From assembly GCA_963763755.1 (NCBI GenBank), contig CAVXQE010000010.1, positions 310,001 through 374,000 of the forward strand: 64,000 nucleotides of DNA, in the 5' to 3' direction. The notes beneath the pieces are model-generated. The model searched no databases and was not told the DNA's origin. It worked only from the letters and a program-made list of their open reading frames with translations. A program made the position numbers and the translations under genes. Positions 1 to 8,363 of the stretch are shown here, piece by piece. Position 1 is the stretch's first letter. Each line of letters starts with the position of its first letter. Source of the DNA: Gaiellasilicea sp963763755. Lineage in GTDB: Bacteria > Actinomycetota > Thermoleophilia > Gaiellales > Gaiellaceae.

Positions 1-742
1 CCGCTGCACGAGTTCCTGCCGGCAGCTCGACGAGGAGCAGGACGAGCGGATGCGCGAGCGGATCCGGTCGCTGCAGGAGTCGAACCCGATGCTCGGCTGG
101 CGCGCGTGCCGGCTCGGGCTCTTCTACCCGGAGATCTACGAGATGCAGGTGCGCGCGATCGTCCGCGCCGCGATCGCCGTGCGCGAGCGCTCGAGCGCGC
201 CGCTCGTCGAGATCATGCACCCGCTCGTCGGCTTCGGCGAGGAGCTGAAGCGGCTGCGCGAGCTGACCGTCCGCGTCGCAGCCGAGGAGGGGGAGCTCGA
301 GTATCTCGTCGGGACGATGATCGAGCTCCCGCGCGCCTGCGTCCGCGCCGACGAGATCGCCGAGCACGCCGATTTCTTCTCCTTCGGGACGAACGACCTG
401 ACGCAGACGGCACTCGGCCTCTCGCGCGACGACGCCGGCCGGTTCCTCTCGCACTACCTCGAGACGGGCGTGCTCGAGCGCGATCCGTTCGAGACGATCG
501 ACCAGGACGGCGTCGGCGACCTGATGGAGATCGCCGTCGAGCGCGGCCGCGGCGCCCGCTCGGATCTCAAGCTCGGGATCTGCGGCGAGCACGGGGGAGA
601 GGCGAAGTCGGTCGCGTTCTGCCACCGGCTCGGGCTCGACTACGTCAGCTGCTCCCCGTATCGCGTTCCGCTCGCCCGTCTCGCCGCCGCGCAGGCTGCT
701 CTGACCGAGCAGGGCATCGGCGCAGTCGCGATCGGCGGCTAG
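1..742 (+). CDS. ppdK: Pyruvate, phosphate dikinase, C-terminal part (partial, one frameshift)
   Basis: This is the C-terminal PEP/pyruvate-binding TIM-barrel domain of PPDK, which interconverts pyruvate + ATP + Pi and PEP + AMP + PPi in the cytoplasm. Visible family motifs are NPMLGWRACRLG, GTMIELPRAC, FFSFGTNDLTQ, CGEHGG (the catalytic cysteine loop) and DYVSCSPYRVP near the end. The gene runs in from the left edge. Bases 1-21 read PLHEFLP, the typical PPDK sequence, in frame 1, while the rest is in frame 2, so there is one extra base near position 22-28. It ends six bases before the convergent rhomboid gene. Identification is firm; the missing N-terminal domains lie outside the window. Confidence 0.93.
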   Translation, partial: RCTSSCRQLDEEQDERMRERIRSLQESNPMLGWRACRLGLFYPEIYEMQVRAIVRAAIAVRERSSAPLVEIMHPLVGFGEELKRLRELTVRVAAEEGELEYLVGTMIELPRACVRADEIAEHADFFSFGTNDLTQTALGLSRDDAGRFLSHYLETGVLERDPFETIDQDGVGDLMEIAVERGRGARSDLKLGICGEHGGEAKSVAFCHRLGLDYVSCSPYRVPLARLAAAQAALTEQGIGAVAIGG

Positions 743-748
743 CGCGCG

Positions 749-1596
749 CTAGGCGTAGCCGCGCACCTTCCAGTACGCGATCGCGACGCTGATGGCGCCG
801 ATCGCCAGGAGGCTGACGACTGACAGCAGGTCGATGCGCCTGTACGCAGCGCTTCCCTTGCCGAAGCTGCGAGAGCGCGAGGATGCAGAGGGCACCGGCG
901 GCCGCGCCACCGAGATGGCCCCCGATCGAGATGCCCGGCACGGCAAAGCTGAACGCGAGGTTCACGATCAGCAGGGGCAGCGCGGCGCCGCCGAGCACGT
1001 AGGTTCCCTGGCGCTCGAGCACGATCGCGGCGCCGAGGATTCCGTAAGATCGCACCGGACGCGCCGACGGTGACGCCGGTCGGGGTCACGAGCAGGGCGC
1101 CTGCCGAGCCGGCGAGTCCGGAGACCAGGTAGAGCAGGAGGAATCGGACCGACCCGAGATAGCTCTCGAGCGGCCGGCCGATCCACCAGAGCGCCAGCAT
1201 GTTGAGACCGAGGTGGAAGGGGCCGTAGTGGAGGAAGGCGGCGCTCAACAGCCGGTACCAGTCGCCCTGTGCGACCAGTGGGCCGTAGAGCGCGCCGTGC
1301 TCGAAGATCCAGCCCGAGTTGGCGTTGACGGAGGCGCCGCCCGCGAGCTGGAGCAGATAGATGCCGACGTTGATGCCGATCAGCGTCATCGTCACGATGC
1401 TCGGGTTGCGGCTCGTGGTCCGCTGCACGTTCTGAACGACCCGCGCTGCACCCTTCGGTTGACCCGAGTGATCGGGGCAGCGGATACCGACGGGGGCGAA
1501 GACCATGCAGTCGGGGCAGATCCCGCGCCCGCATTCGGAGCAGGAGACGCCCGTCTCGCGGTCTGGGTGCCGGTAGCACCTGAGGAGCTCGGCCAT
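749..1596 (-). CDS. Rhomboid-family intramembrane serine protease with N-terminal zinc finger (two frameshifts)
   Basis: This is a multi-pass membrane protein of the rhomboid family, which cleaves substrates inside the lipid bilayer. The first ~45 residues hold a Cys/His cluster (CYRHPDRETG, then CSECG and CPDC), the B-box-like finger common in actinobacterial rhomboids. Next come a transmembrane segment, the HLGLNM motif, the catalytic serine in GASGAI, and the catalytic histidine in GGHLGG. The reading frame breaks near 1043 (after GASGAI) and near 872 (before FGKGSAAYRR); removing one base at each site restores a continuous protein ending in YWKVRGYA. I chose the ATG at 1596 because the upstream ATG at 1617 overlaps the divergent comB start. 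Confidence 0.85.
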
Positions 1597-1615
1597 CCTG
1601 TCTAGCCTAGCCACC

Positions 1616-2296
1616 ATGAGGGTTCACGTTGCGTTCACACCGGCCGATACGGCAGGCGCCCCGACCGGGATCGTGATCGACGTCCTGCGCGCCACCTCCA
1701 CGATCGCGCAGGCGCTCGCCGCCGGCTACGAGCGCGTCCTCTGCGTGGCGGAGATCGAGCAGGCACAGGCGCTGCGCGCGGAGCTCCCGGAGAGCATCGT
1801 CGGCGGCGAGCGGGACGCGATCAAGATCGAAGGCTTCGACGTCGGCGCCTCGCCGCGCGAGTTCCTCGAGCCGCAGGCCAGGACGCTGATCCTCTCGACC
1901 ACGAACGGCACGCGGACGATCGTCACGGCCGCCGAGCGCTGCGACGAGGTGCTGCTCGGCAGCCTGCTGAACCTCGAGGCGGTCGTAGCGGCCGCCCGCG
2001 AGCGGGGCGAGGACGTGGCGATCCTCTGTGCCGGCTACAAGGGCGCGTTCGCGCTGGACGATGCCTACTGCGCCGGCCGGATCGTGCAGCTGCTCGACGG
2101 CGAGCGGACGGACGCCGCAGTCGCGGCAGAGGTGATCGCCGCTGGCTATCCAACCGCGCTCGACGGTCTCAACGCCCGCACCTATGGACCGCCGGGGCTC
2201 GAGGAGGACATCGCGTTCTGCGCACGCGAGAGCGTGCTCGCAGCCGTGCCCCGGTTCGCCGGCATGCAGGGAGCCGCGGCCGAGATCGTCCTCTGA
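1616..2296 (+). CDS. comB: 2-phosphosulfolactate phosphatase family protein (ComB-like)
   Basis: A 226-residue protein of the ComB family. In methanogens this Mg-dependent phosphatase makes sulfolactate for coenzyme M; the bacterial role is not established. Family features seen are VIDVLRATSTI near the N-terminus, the GGER segment followed by GFDVGASP, LSTTNGTR mid-protein, and the CAGYKGAF...DDAYCAG region. Length fits the family (~230-240). The ATG lies right at the divergent rhomboid start, so the two genes must share a very small promoter region. The family call is firm; coenzyme M synthesis in this organism would be inference and nothing nearby supports it. Confidence 0.85.
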   Translation: MRVHVAFTPADTAGAPTGIVIDVLRATSTIAQALAAGYERVLCVAEIEQAQALRAELPESIVGGERDAIKIEGFDVGASPREFLEPQARTLILSTTNGTRTIVTAAERCDEVLLGSLLNLEAVVAAARERGEDVAILCAGYKGAFALDDAYCAGRIVQLLDGERTDAAVAAEVIAAGYPTALDGLNARTYGPPGLEEDIAFCARESVLAAVPRFAGMQGAAAEIVL

Positions 2297-2300
2297 CGCG

Positions 2301-2717
2301 TCAGCGATTCGCGTCGTTGTCGAGCCACGCACCCGACACGAGCGACCAGAACTCCGGTTGCGGCCGGAAGCCGAGCGACTCATAGAGTGCTTGAGCGTCG
2401 TCGGTCTGCAGCCCGACATGCTCGCCCGGGACCGCAGCGATCAGCAGTCGCATCATCCGCGAGGCAATTCTCTGCCTCCGGTGGGACAACGCTGTCCAGA
2501 CATCGACGACGTAGGCGTTGCAGACGCCGTCGGAGAGCAGGCGCGCGGTCCCGACGACACGGTCGCCGTCACGGGCAATCGCGACGTGTTGCGACTGCTC
2601 GAAGGAACGTCGGAGCGCCTCGGGCGACCGTCCGTTGTCGAAGTCGTCCGCGATCAGGTCGGCTTTCACCTTGGTCCAGTCGATGCCGTCGAGCGAGCTG
2701 TCGATCCGAACCGCCAC
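2301..2717 (-). CDS. GNAT-family N-acetyltransferase
   Basis: A compact (~138 residue) acetyl-CoA-dependent N-acetyltransferase. It shows the GNAT order: an N-terminal helix region, strand VAIARDGDRVVGTARLLSD, the acetyl-CoA loop SHRRQRIASRMM (a Q/RxxGxG/A variant) and the late ALYESLGFRPQPEFW motif that closes the fold. The frame stays open to 3029 but the extra residues look non-coding, so I take the GTG at 2717 (VAVRIDSS), which begins just before the domain. It converges on comB with a gap of only a few bases. The substrate cannot be told from sequence. Confidence 0.8.
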   Translation of the reverse strand: MAVRIDSSLDGIDWTKVKADLIADDFDNGRSPEALRRSFEQSQHVAIARDGDRVVGTARLLSDGVCNAYVVDVWTALSHRRQRIASRMMRLLIAAVPGEHVGLQTDDAQALYESLGFRPQPEFWSLVSGAWLDNDANR

Positions 2718-2825
2718 GGCCTGAGCATCGCATGTGAGGCGACAGGTCGTATCCCGGTGACCCGGGTCACGGAGAGAGCATCCGGTCGGCAATCGGCATT
2801 TCAGGGCGCGAAGTTTGAGAAACGT

Positions 2826-2855
2826 TTGACAGGAACACCTGTTCGGGTGTAGAAC
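2826..2855 (+). promoter_or_regulatory. Promoter of imuB, overlapping two LexA boxes
   Basis: A perfect -35 TTGACA (2826-2831) is followed after 18 bp by TAGAAC (2850-2855) as a plausible -10. The first LexA-type box lies in the spacer and the second overlaps the -10 end. A start around 2862-2863 would leave a leader of only a few bases before the ATG at 2866, and no Shine-Dalgarno is visible, so the message is probably leaderless or nearly so. Confidence 0.7.
2833..2844. promoter_or_regulatory. LexA (SOS) box 1
   Basis: GAACACCTGTTC is a perfect GAAC-N4-GTTC palindrome, the core of the actinobacterial/Gram-positive LexA operator. It sits between the -35 and -10 of the imuB promoter, where bound LexA would block RNA polymerase. 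Confidence 0.85.
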
Positions 2856-2863
2856 ATACGTTC
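2852..2863. promoter_or_regulatory. LexA (SOS) box 2
   Basis: GAACATACGTTC is a second perfect GAAC-N4-GTTC palindrome, centred 19 bp downstream of the first, overlapping the -10 and ending two bases before the imuB start codon. Two boxes nearly two helical turns apart suggest tight repression. Confidence 0.85.
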
Positions 2864-2865
2864 CC

Positions 2866-4050
2866 ATGATCGCCTGTCTCCTGATTCCCGGTTTCGAGCT
2901 CCGCGCCGCGTTGCGAGACAAGCCGAGGCTGGCGCTCGCGCCGGCTGCGCTCGCACCTGTGCCGGGAACGGAGCCGCTCGTGGGGCCGGTCACCGCCGCC
3001 GCCGAGCTCGCGGGGGTGCAGCCGGGCATGCGGCTGGGCGAAGCGCTTGCGATGTGCCCGCAGCTCGTCCTCGTCGAGCAGGACCCCGCCTCGGTCGAGC
3101 GCGACTGGGAGGGAGCACTGAGGCGGCTCGAGGATTCCGGCTTCGCGGTCGAGCCCGAGGAGCCTGGCCGCGTCTACTTCGAGACGAAGGGCGTCGAGCG
3201 GTTGTACGGAGGTCTGGAGGCGGCGCTCGAGCGCGCGCTCGCCTCTGTCGGAACTGCCTGGGACCCACGCGCGGGCGCTGCGCAGCGCCGGTTTGCCGCC
3301 CTTGCGGCGGCGAGCGTCGCGCGTCCCGGGCAGGCACTCGTCGTCTCGGCCGGGAAGGAGGAGGGGTTCCTGGCGCCGCTGCCGATGTCGCTCCTGCCGC
3401 TCCCGGCCGACCGTTACGCAGAGCTCGAAGGACTCGGTGTGCGCAGCTTGGGGGAGCTCGCGGCACTACCGGGGGGAGCGGTCGCGGAGCGGCTCGGCCG
3501 GGAGGGACGGCAGGCGTGGGCGCTCGCACGCGGCGGGGCAAGCGCTCGTGTGCGCGGCAGGCGGCCGCCGGCCGAGCTCGTGGAGGCGCTGGAGTTCCCG
3601 GAGGCGATTGGAAACGAGCTGACGCTCCGGCGTGCGTTCGGCTCGCTGCTCGACCGGCTACTCGCACGGCCGGAGCGTGCGGGACGGCCCTTCCGCAAGG
3701 TCGCTCTCTCCGCCCGTCTCGTCGGCGGCGGCTCGTGGCGCCGCACGGTGACTCTGCGCGACCCAACTGCAGACCGGCCGCGCCTGCGCTCTGCCCTCGG
3801 CCCGAAGCTGCTCGAGATCCCGGCTCCCGTCCTCGAGCTCCGTCTCGAAGCGGTCGAGCTCTCGGAGTCAGTGGGCCGGCAGCTCGAGCTCGTGAAGCCC
3901 GTTGGCGACGAGGTGAATGCACGCCTGAGCGACGGTTTGCGCCAGGTGCGCGCCAGCACCGGCTCCGGTTCAGTCGTCGCCGTCGTGGAGGTGGCGCCGT
4001 GGTCGCGGATTCCCGAAGCACGAGCGCTGTTCGTTCCGCGGGACGAATAA
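2866..4050 (+). CDS. imuB: ImuB-like catalytically inactive Y-family polymerase
   Basis: A 394-residue Y-family (DinB/UmuC fold) protein best matched to ImuB, the non-catalytic partner that brings DnaE2 to damaged DNA through the beta clamp. It starts MIACLLIPGFELRAAL where active polymerases carry the acidic metal-binding MDxDxFFxS-type motif; the expected Asp is absent, as in ImuB. It then shows the palm region (VYFETKGVERLYGG), a helix-hairpin-helix-like segment (LEGLGVRSLGELAALPGGAV) and a little-finger domain ending PWSRIPEARALFVPRD, the usual ImuB tail. Two LexA boxes directly precede it. No imuA/imuA' partner is next to it. DnaE2 lies 1.1 kb downstream. Confidence 0.85.
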   Translation: MIACLLIPGFELRAALRDKPRLALAPAALAPVPGTEPLVGPVTAAAELAGVQPGMRLGEALAMCPQLVLVEQDPASVERDWEGALRRLEDSGFAVEPEEPGRVYFETKGVERLYGGLEAALERALASVGTAWDPRAGAAQRRFAALAAASVARPGQALVVSAGKEEGFLAPLPMSLLPLPADRYAELEGLGVRSLGELAALPGGAVAERLGREGRQAWALARGGASARVRGRRPPAELVEALEFPEAIGNELTLRRAFGSLLDRLLARPERAGRPFRKVALSARLVGGGSWRRTVTLRDPTADRPRLRSALGPKLLEIPAPVLELRLEAVELSESVGRQLELVKPVGDEVNARLSDGLRQVRASTGSGSVVAVVEVAPWSRIPEARALFVPRDE

Positions 4051-4274
4051 ATGCGCCGCGGCCGGCGCTCGTCGAGGCGAGCCCGGTCGGCGTGCCGGTG
4101 CGGGTGAACCGCGAAGGAGTCGCACTCGTCCGGGAGGAGTGGCGTGTCGTCGACCGCTGGTGGACTGAGGACCCGCTCGACCGTCGCTACTTCGACGTCG
4201 TGCTCGAGTCGGGCCAGAACGCGTGCGTCTTCCGCGACGAGGAAGCCGGCTGTTGGTTCAGCCAGCGGGCTTGA
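3999..4274 (+). CDS. Small ImuB-associated protein (DUF6504-like)
   Basis: A ~91-residue reading frame that overlaps the imuB 3' end by about 50 bases. Its conserved-looking part (VPVRVNREGVALVREEWRVV, then DRWWTED, FDVVLESG and the end CWFSQRA) resembles the short domain found after or fused to ImuB in many actinobacteria (DUF6504-type). The GTG at 3999 is the only in-frame start before this domain. The alternative is that one extra base splits a single ImuB + domain protein, which is quite possible given the many such errors here. Function is unknown; coupling to translesion synthesis is inferred from position. Confidence 0.6.
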   Translation: MVADSRSTSAVRSAGRINAPRPALVEASPVGVPVRVNREGVALVREEWRVVDRWWTEDPLDRRYFDVVLESGQNACVFRDEEAGCWFSQRA

Positions 4275-4573
4275 TCGCCTCGTGCGAGAGGGCTTCCCAC
4301 TCGCTCAGCGTGCGCTACCGGCACGACCACCCATTGCTTGAACGGCCGGCCGTTGCCGCCAGGATCGAAGAGGTGCGCTCCCTCGAGGGCGAGCGCCCGC
4401 GCATGCGTGTCGGGATCGGGCAGCTTGAACACCATCGAGCCGCGCGTGAAGCCGGCGACCATCTTCCCGTTCCGCTTCACACAGGGCATGCCCATCATCT
4501 GCGAAGGCGTGACGTTGTCATGCTGAGCGCAGAGGTCGTCGACGAGCTCGTCGTAGCGCTCCCTCGCGTCCAC
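4258..4573 (-). CDS. TfoX N-terminal-domain family protein (one frameshift)
   Basis: A ~104-residue protein resembling the stand-alone TfoX/Sxy N-terminal domain: an initial helix (RERYDELVDDLC), MMGMPCVKRNGKMVAGF, the strand MVFKLP and the end FKQWVVVP. As listed, the frame drifts after AHAER into non-coding-like residues. Removing one base near 4301 gives the expected ending WEALSHEAIKPAG and a stop at 4258-4260. Stand-alone TfoX-N proteins are common in actinobacteria and have no settled function. It converges with and slightly overlaps the imuB-linked gene. Confidence 0.65.
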
Positions 4574-4582
4574 GCGTCGAGT

Positions 4583-5173
4583 TTACGCCCGGATTTCCAG
4601 GAGCCGTCCGTCCTCGAGCGCATAGAGGCACGTGAGCCGATCCGAGGCCGGCCCCGGTGCGTCCCGCACTTCGATCTGGATCTCTTCCCTGTCGATGAGG
4701 AGCGGGCCTGCTTCGGCCGTCACGATCAGGGCTTCCTCGACCGGTCGGCCACCGTCCGCAGGGGGATCCTCGGAGTCGAAGCCGGGCGTGACGCCGCGAA
4801 GGTAGTCGGCGAAGCCGCCGCCGGGAGCGTGGAAGTTGAGATAACGCAGCTCCTCCGTCGGGCTCGCGTTCCGGAATGCGTGGACGACGAACGCCGGCGC
4901 AACCACAAGCGATCCCGCCGGGACGGCAGTCTCCTGCCGGTCGGCGCCGAGGCCGACCGTCAGCTCGCCGGCGAGGACGTAGAAGAGGTCGGTGTGGTGC
5001 CTGTGGATGTGGGGATTTGCGCCGTCCTTTCCAGGCCCGAACCGCGTCCACGTCGCGCAGAGCACATCGCGGTCGCAGAGGATCTCGACCCGCCGGTCCT
5101 CGGAGTCGCCGACGACCTCGCCTTCGCCGGGGACTAGGAGAATCGGGTGGCCTACGTCGAGCTCCATTGCCAT
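4583..5173 (-). CDS. Cupin-domain protein
   Basis: A ~196-residue single-cupin protein. The metal-binding signature is seen as HIHRHHTDLFYVLAGELTV (two to three His plus a later Glu), with the second motif PAGSLVVAPAFVVHAFRN. Such small beta-barrels bind a metal and act as dioxygenases, isomerases or sensors; the substrate is unknown. ATGs at 5173 and 5167 both overlap the divergent dnaE2 start at 5147, so the true start may lie a little inside. It sits with the TfoX-like gene on the minus strand between imuB and dnaE2, splitting that cassette. Confidence 0.75.
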   Translation of the reverse strand: MAMELDVGHPILLVPGEGEVVGDSEDRRVEILCDRDVLCATWTRFGPGKDGANPHIHRHHTDLFYVLAGELTVGLGADRQETAVPAGSLVVAPAFVVHAFRNASPTEELRYLNFHAPGGGFADYLRGVTPGFDSEDPPADGGRPVEEALIVTAEAGPLLIDREEIQIEVRDAPGPASDRLTCLYALEDGRLLEIRA

Positions 5174-8100
5174 TCAGCCTATTCATTTCTGGACGGCGCG
5201 TCGCACCCTGAGGAGCTTGCGTTGCGCGCGGCGGAGCTCGGCTACGAGGCGCTCGCGCTCACCGACCACGAAGGCGTCTACGGCTCGCTCGAGCTCGCTC
5301 ACGCGGCCAAGCTCGTCGGCGTCCGGCCGATCACGGGCGCCGAGGTGACACTGCACGGCGGGTCGCACGTGACCCTGCTCGTCGAGTCCTCCCAGGGGTA
5401 CGCGAACCTCTGCCGGCTGCTGACCGCGGCACACGCGCACACGCGGCCGAAGGAGGGGATCCTGCTGCCGCCCGCGCTCGACCCTGCTCTCCTGGCCGAG
5501 CTGAACGAGGGGCTCGTCTGCCTCTCCGGCTGCGCGCGACAAGGCCTCGGTGTACGTGACCCGAACGCCGCCGCCGCCCTTGCCCGCGCCTTCGGGCCGG
5601 AGCGCTTCTACGTCGAGCTGCAGCGCCCGTTCGAGCGCGGCGACGCCCGCCGGAACGCGCTTCTCCGTGACCTCGCAGCTCATGCGGGGGTGAAGACCGT
5701 GGTTACCGGCAACGTCCATTCGCACTCTCTGCGCCGCACCGGCGCTCCAGGACGTGCTGGTCGCGATCCGCCACAACACCTCGCTCGAGTCGTGCGAGGT
5801 CGAGCGGCGCGGCAACCGCGAGAGCATCCTGCGAGCGCCCGCGGAGATGCTCGAGCTCTTTCCCGGACGACCGCGATGCCGTCCTGCGCACGGCCGAGGT
5901 GGCGGAGCGGCTCGAGTTCGACCTGACGCAGGAGCTCGGCTACAGCTACCCCGACTTCTCCGACGGAGCCGAGCCTGCGATCCGGCAGCTCGCCCAGGTC
6001 TGCGAGGACGCCTTCGCGGAGCGCTACCCGCCTAGTAACAGACTGTTACTAGGTCAGGCTCGGGCGACGGCTCGAGCGAGAGCTCAGATTGATCGACGAG
6101 CTCGGCCTCGCCGGCTTCTTCCTCCTCCACTGGGAGGTGCTGGAGCTCGCACGGGAGATCGCCTGTGGGATCCGCGGGCCCGGGTCGCCGCGCCGCTTCC
6201 TGCCGCCGGGAAGGGGGAGGGGCTCGTCGGTGGGCTCGATCGTCTGCTACCTGACCGGGCTCTCGCACGTCGATCCGGTCGCGCAGAATCTCTCGCTCGG
6301 GCGCTTCCTCAACCGCGAGCTGATGTCGGTGCCGGACATCGACCTCGACTTCCCGCGCGACATCCGCGAGCAGCTGATCATCGGCGTCACCGAGCGCTAC
6401 GGGCGCGAGCACGCTTCGCTCGTCGCGAGCTTCTCCACCTACCGCGCCCGCGGCGCGATTCGAGATGTCGGCAAGGCGCTCGGCCTCCCGTTCGCCGAGC
6501 TGGAGCGGATCGCGCGGGTCTCCGACGGCTGGAACGCGAAGAAGGTCGCCGAGGAGCTCGCGCTCCTGCCGGAAGCCGACCGGCGTCTGCTCTCTCCGCG
6601 CTGGCGCGCTTTCGCCGAGCTCACGCACGAGATCGCAGGGCTTCCACGCCACATCTCGCAACACCCGGGCGGGATGGTGATCTCCTCGAGACCGCTGATC
6701 GAGCTCGTCCCCGTGCAGCCGGCGGCGATGGCCGGCCGCCAGCTCTGCCAGTGGGACAAGGACTCGTGCGCCGATGCGGGTTTCCTCAAGATCGACCTGC
6801 TCGGCCTGGGGATGCTCTCAGCGGTCGAGGATTGCGTCGAGCAGATCGCGGAGAGCTATGGCGAGCCGATCGACCTCTCGCGGATTCCGCTCGACGATGT
6901 CGATGTCTTCGCGGAGATCCAGCGCGCCGACACGATCGGCGACTTCCAGATCGAGAGCCGCGCGCAGATGCAGAGCCTGCTGCGGACGAAGCCGGCGAAC
7001 CTCGACGACTTGACGGTGCAGGTGGCGCTCGTGCGGCCCGGGCCGATCCAGGGCAAGGCGGTGCACCCGTACATCGACGCCCGCGAGCGGCTTCGCGTCG
7101 ATCCGACCTACGTTCCGCCCGTCGACCACGAGCTCCTGCGCGAGCCGCTCCGCGACACGCACGGCGTCGTCGTCTTCCAGGACCAGGTGCTCGAGGTGGC
7201 GATGGCGCTCGCCGGCTTCACGATCGGGGAGGCCGAAGGGTTGCGGCGGGCGATGAGCCGGAAGCGGAGCGAGGAGGCGATCGAGGCCTTCCGCCAGCGC
7301 TTCATCGAAGGCGCCGCTCGGAACGGCGTCGATGCGGAAGCCGCCGACGTCGTCTACGACAAGCTGGCGGCGTTCTCCGGCTTCGGCTTCCCGAAGTCGC
7401 ATGCGGCCGCGTTCGGCCTGCTCGGCTACCAGTCCGCATGGCTCCGTCATCACTATCCGGCCGAGTTCCTCTGCTCGCTCCTGAACGCCCAGCCGATGGG
7501 CTTCTACCCACCGTCGAGTCTGGTGCGGGATGCCCAGAGGAGGGGTGTGGAGGTGCGGCCACCGGACGTGAACCTGAGCGGTGTCGGGTGCACCCTCGAC
7601 GAGGGCGCGGTTCGGCTGGGGCTCTCCTACGTGAAGTCGGTGGGAACCGACGATGCAGAGGCGCTCGTCGCAGAGCGCGACGCGAACGGCCTGTATGCCG
7701 GCGTCGCGGATCTCTCCCGCCGCGTGCCACTCGATGCACGCGAGCTCGAAGCGCTCCTCCGCAGCGGTGCCTGCGACTGCTGGGGGAAGCGGCGCGACCT
7801 GCTCTGGGAGCTCGGGCTCGTGATCCGTCCGAAGACCGTTCAGCGGGAGAACAAGCAGCTGACCCTCGAGCTCGACCCGACCACGGCCACTCCCGGCCTG
7901 CGCGATCTGAACGCGTGGGAGCGGATGCTCGCCGACTACTCGATGACGAGTGTCTCGATCGACGTGCACCCGCTGACACTGCTGCGCCCGCACCTGCCGC
8001 ACGGCGTGCTCCCGAGCAACGAGCTGAACGAGGCACCGCACCGAAGCCGGGTCGCATTCGCCGGGATGGCGGTGGCGCGGCAGCGCCCCGCGACCGCGAG

Positions 8101-8356
8101 CGGGATCGTCTTCATGCTGCTCGAGGACGAGCTCGGCCAGGTGAACCTGATCGTCTCACCGGAGATCTACGAGCGGAACCGCGCGATCGTCCGGGGGGAG
8201 CCACTGCTGCTCGTCCGCGGCCGCTTCGAGCGGATCAAGGAAAACCGGAACATCATCGTCGACACGCTCGAGAGCCTCGGCCCGCTCGCCCGTCGCCTTG
8301 CGAGCAGCGACGTCGGCGCCGCGCTCCCGGCGGCGCACCACTTCGGACATCGCTGA
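5147..8356 (+). CDS. dnaE2: Error-prone DNA polymerase III alpha subunit DnaE2 (three frameshifts)
   Basis: About 1,068 residues once corrected, a normal DnaE2 length. The catalytic subunit of the damage-tolerance mutasome. The N-terminal PHP domain begins YVELHCHSAYSFLDGASHP. Polymerase motifs follow: GRGSSVGSIVCYLTG, the catalytic PDIDLDFPRD, the HPGGMV region, and GFGFPKSHAAAFG. The C-terminus holds an OB-fold (VAFAGMAVARQRP). GTG 5147 follows a good AGGAG. Frame breaks at ~5735, ~5865 and ~6030-6060 all behave as +1. The third coincides with an 11-bp-arm palindrome (6031-6053). I see no LexA box right upstream, unlike imuB. Confidence 0.92.
6031..6053. repeat. Palindromic element, copy 1 (inside dnaE2)
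   Basis: A perfect inverted repeat: arms CCTAGTAACAG and CTGTTACTAGG around a single A. It falls exactly where the dnaE2 frame breaks, in a variable linker between the PHP domain and the polymerase core. Its core GTAACAG-N-CTGTTAC recurs at 13263-13277. It is A/T-rich and unlike the surrounding codons. Confidence 0.75.
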
Positions 8357-8363
8357 GAGTGCT

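Noticed and set aside
2717..3029. Upstream extension of the GNAT gene to 3029
   Set aside because: The extra residues are antisense to the imuB start and promoter and do not resemble the family.
5030..5146. A LexA box for dnaE2
   Set aside because: Only a half-site-like GAAC near 5036 is present, without the paired GTTC at the right spacing.
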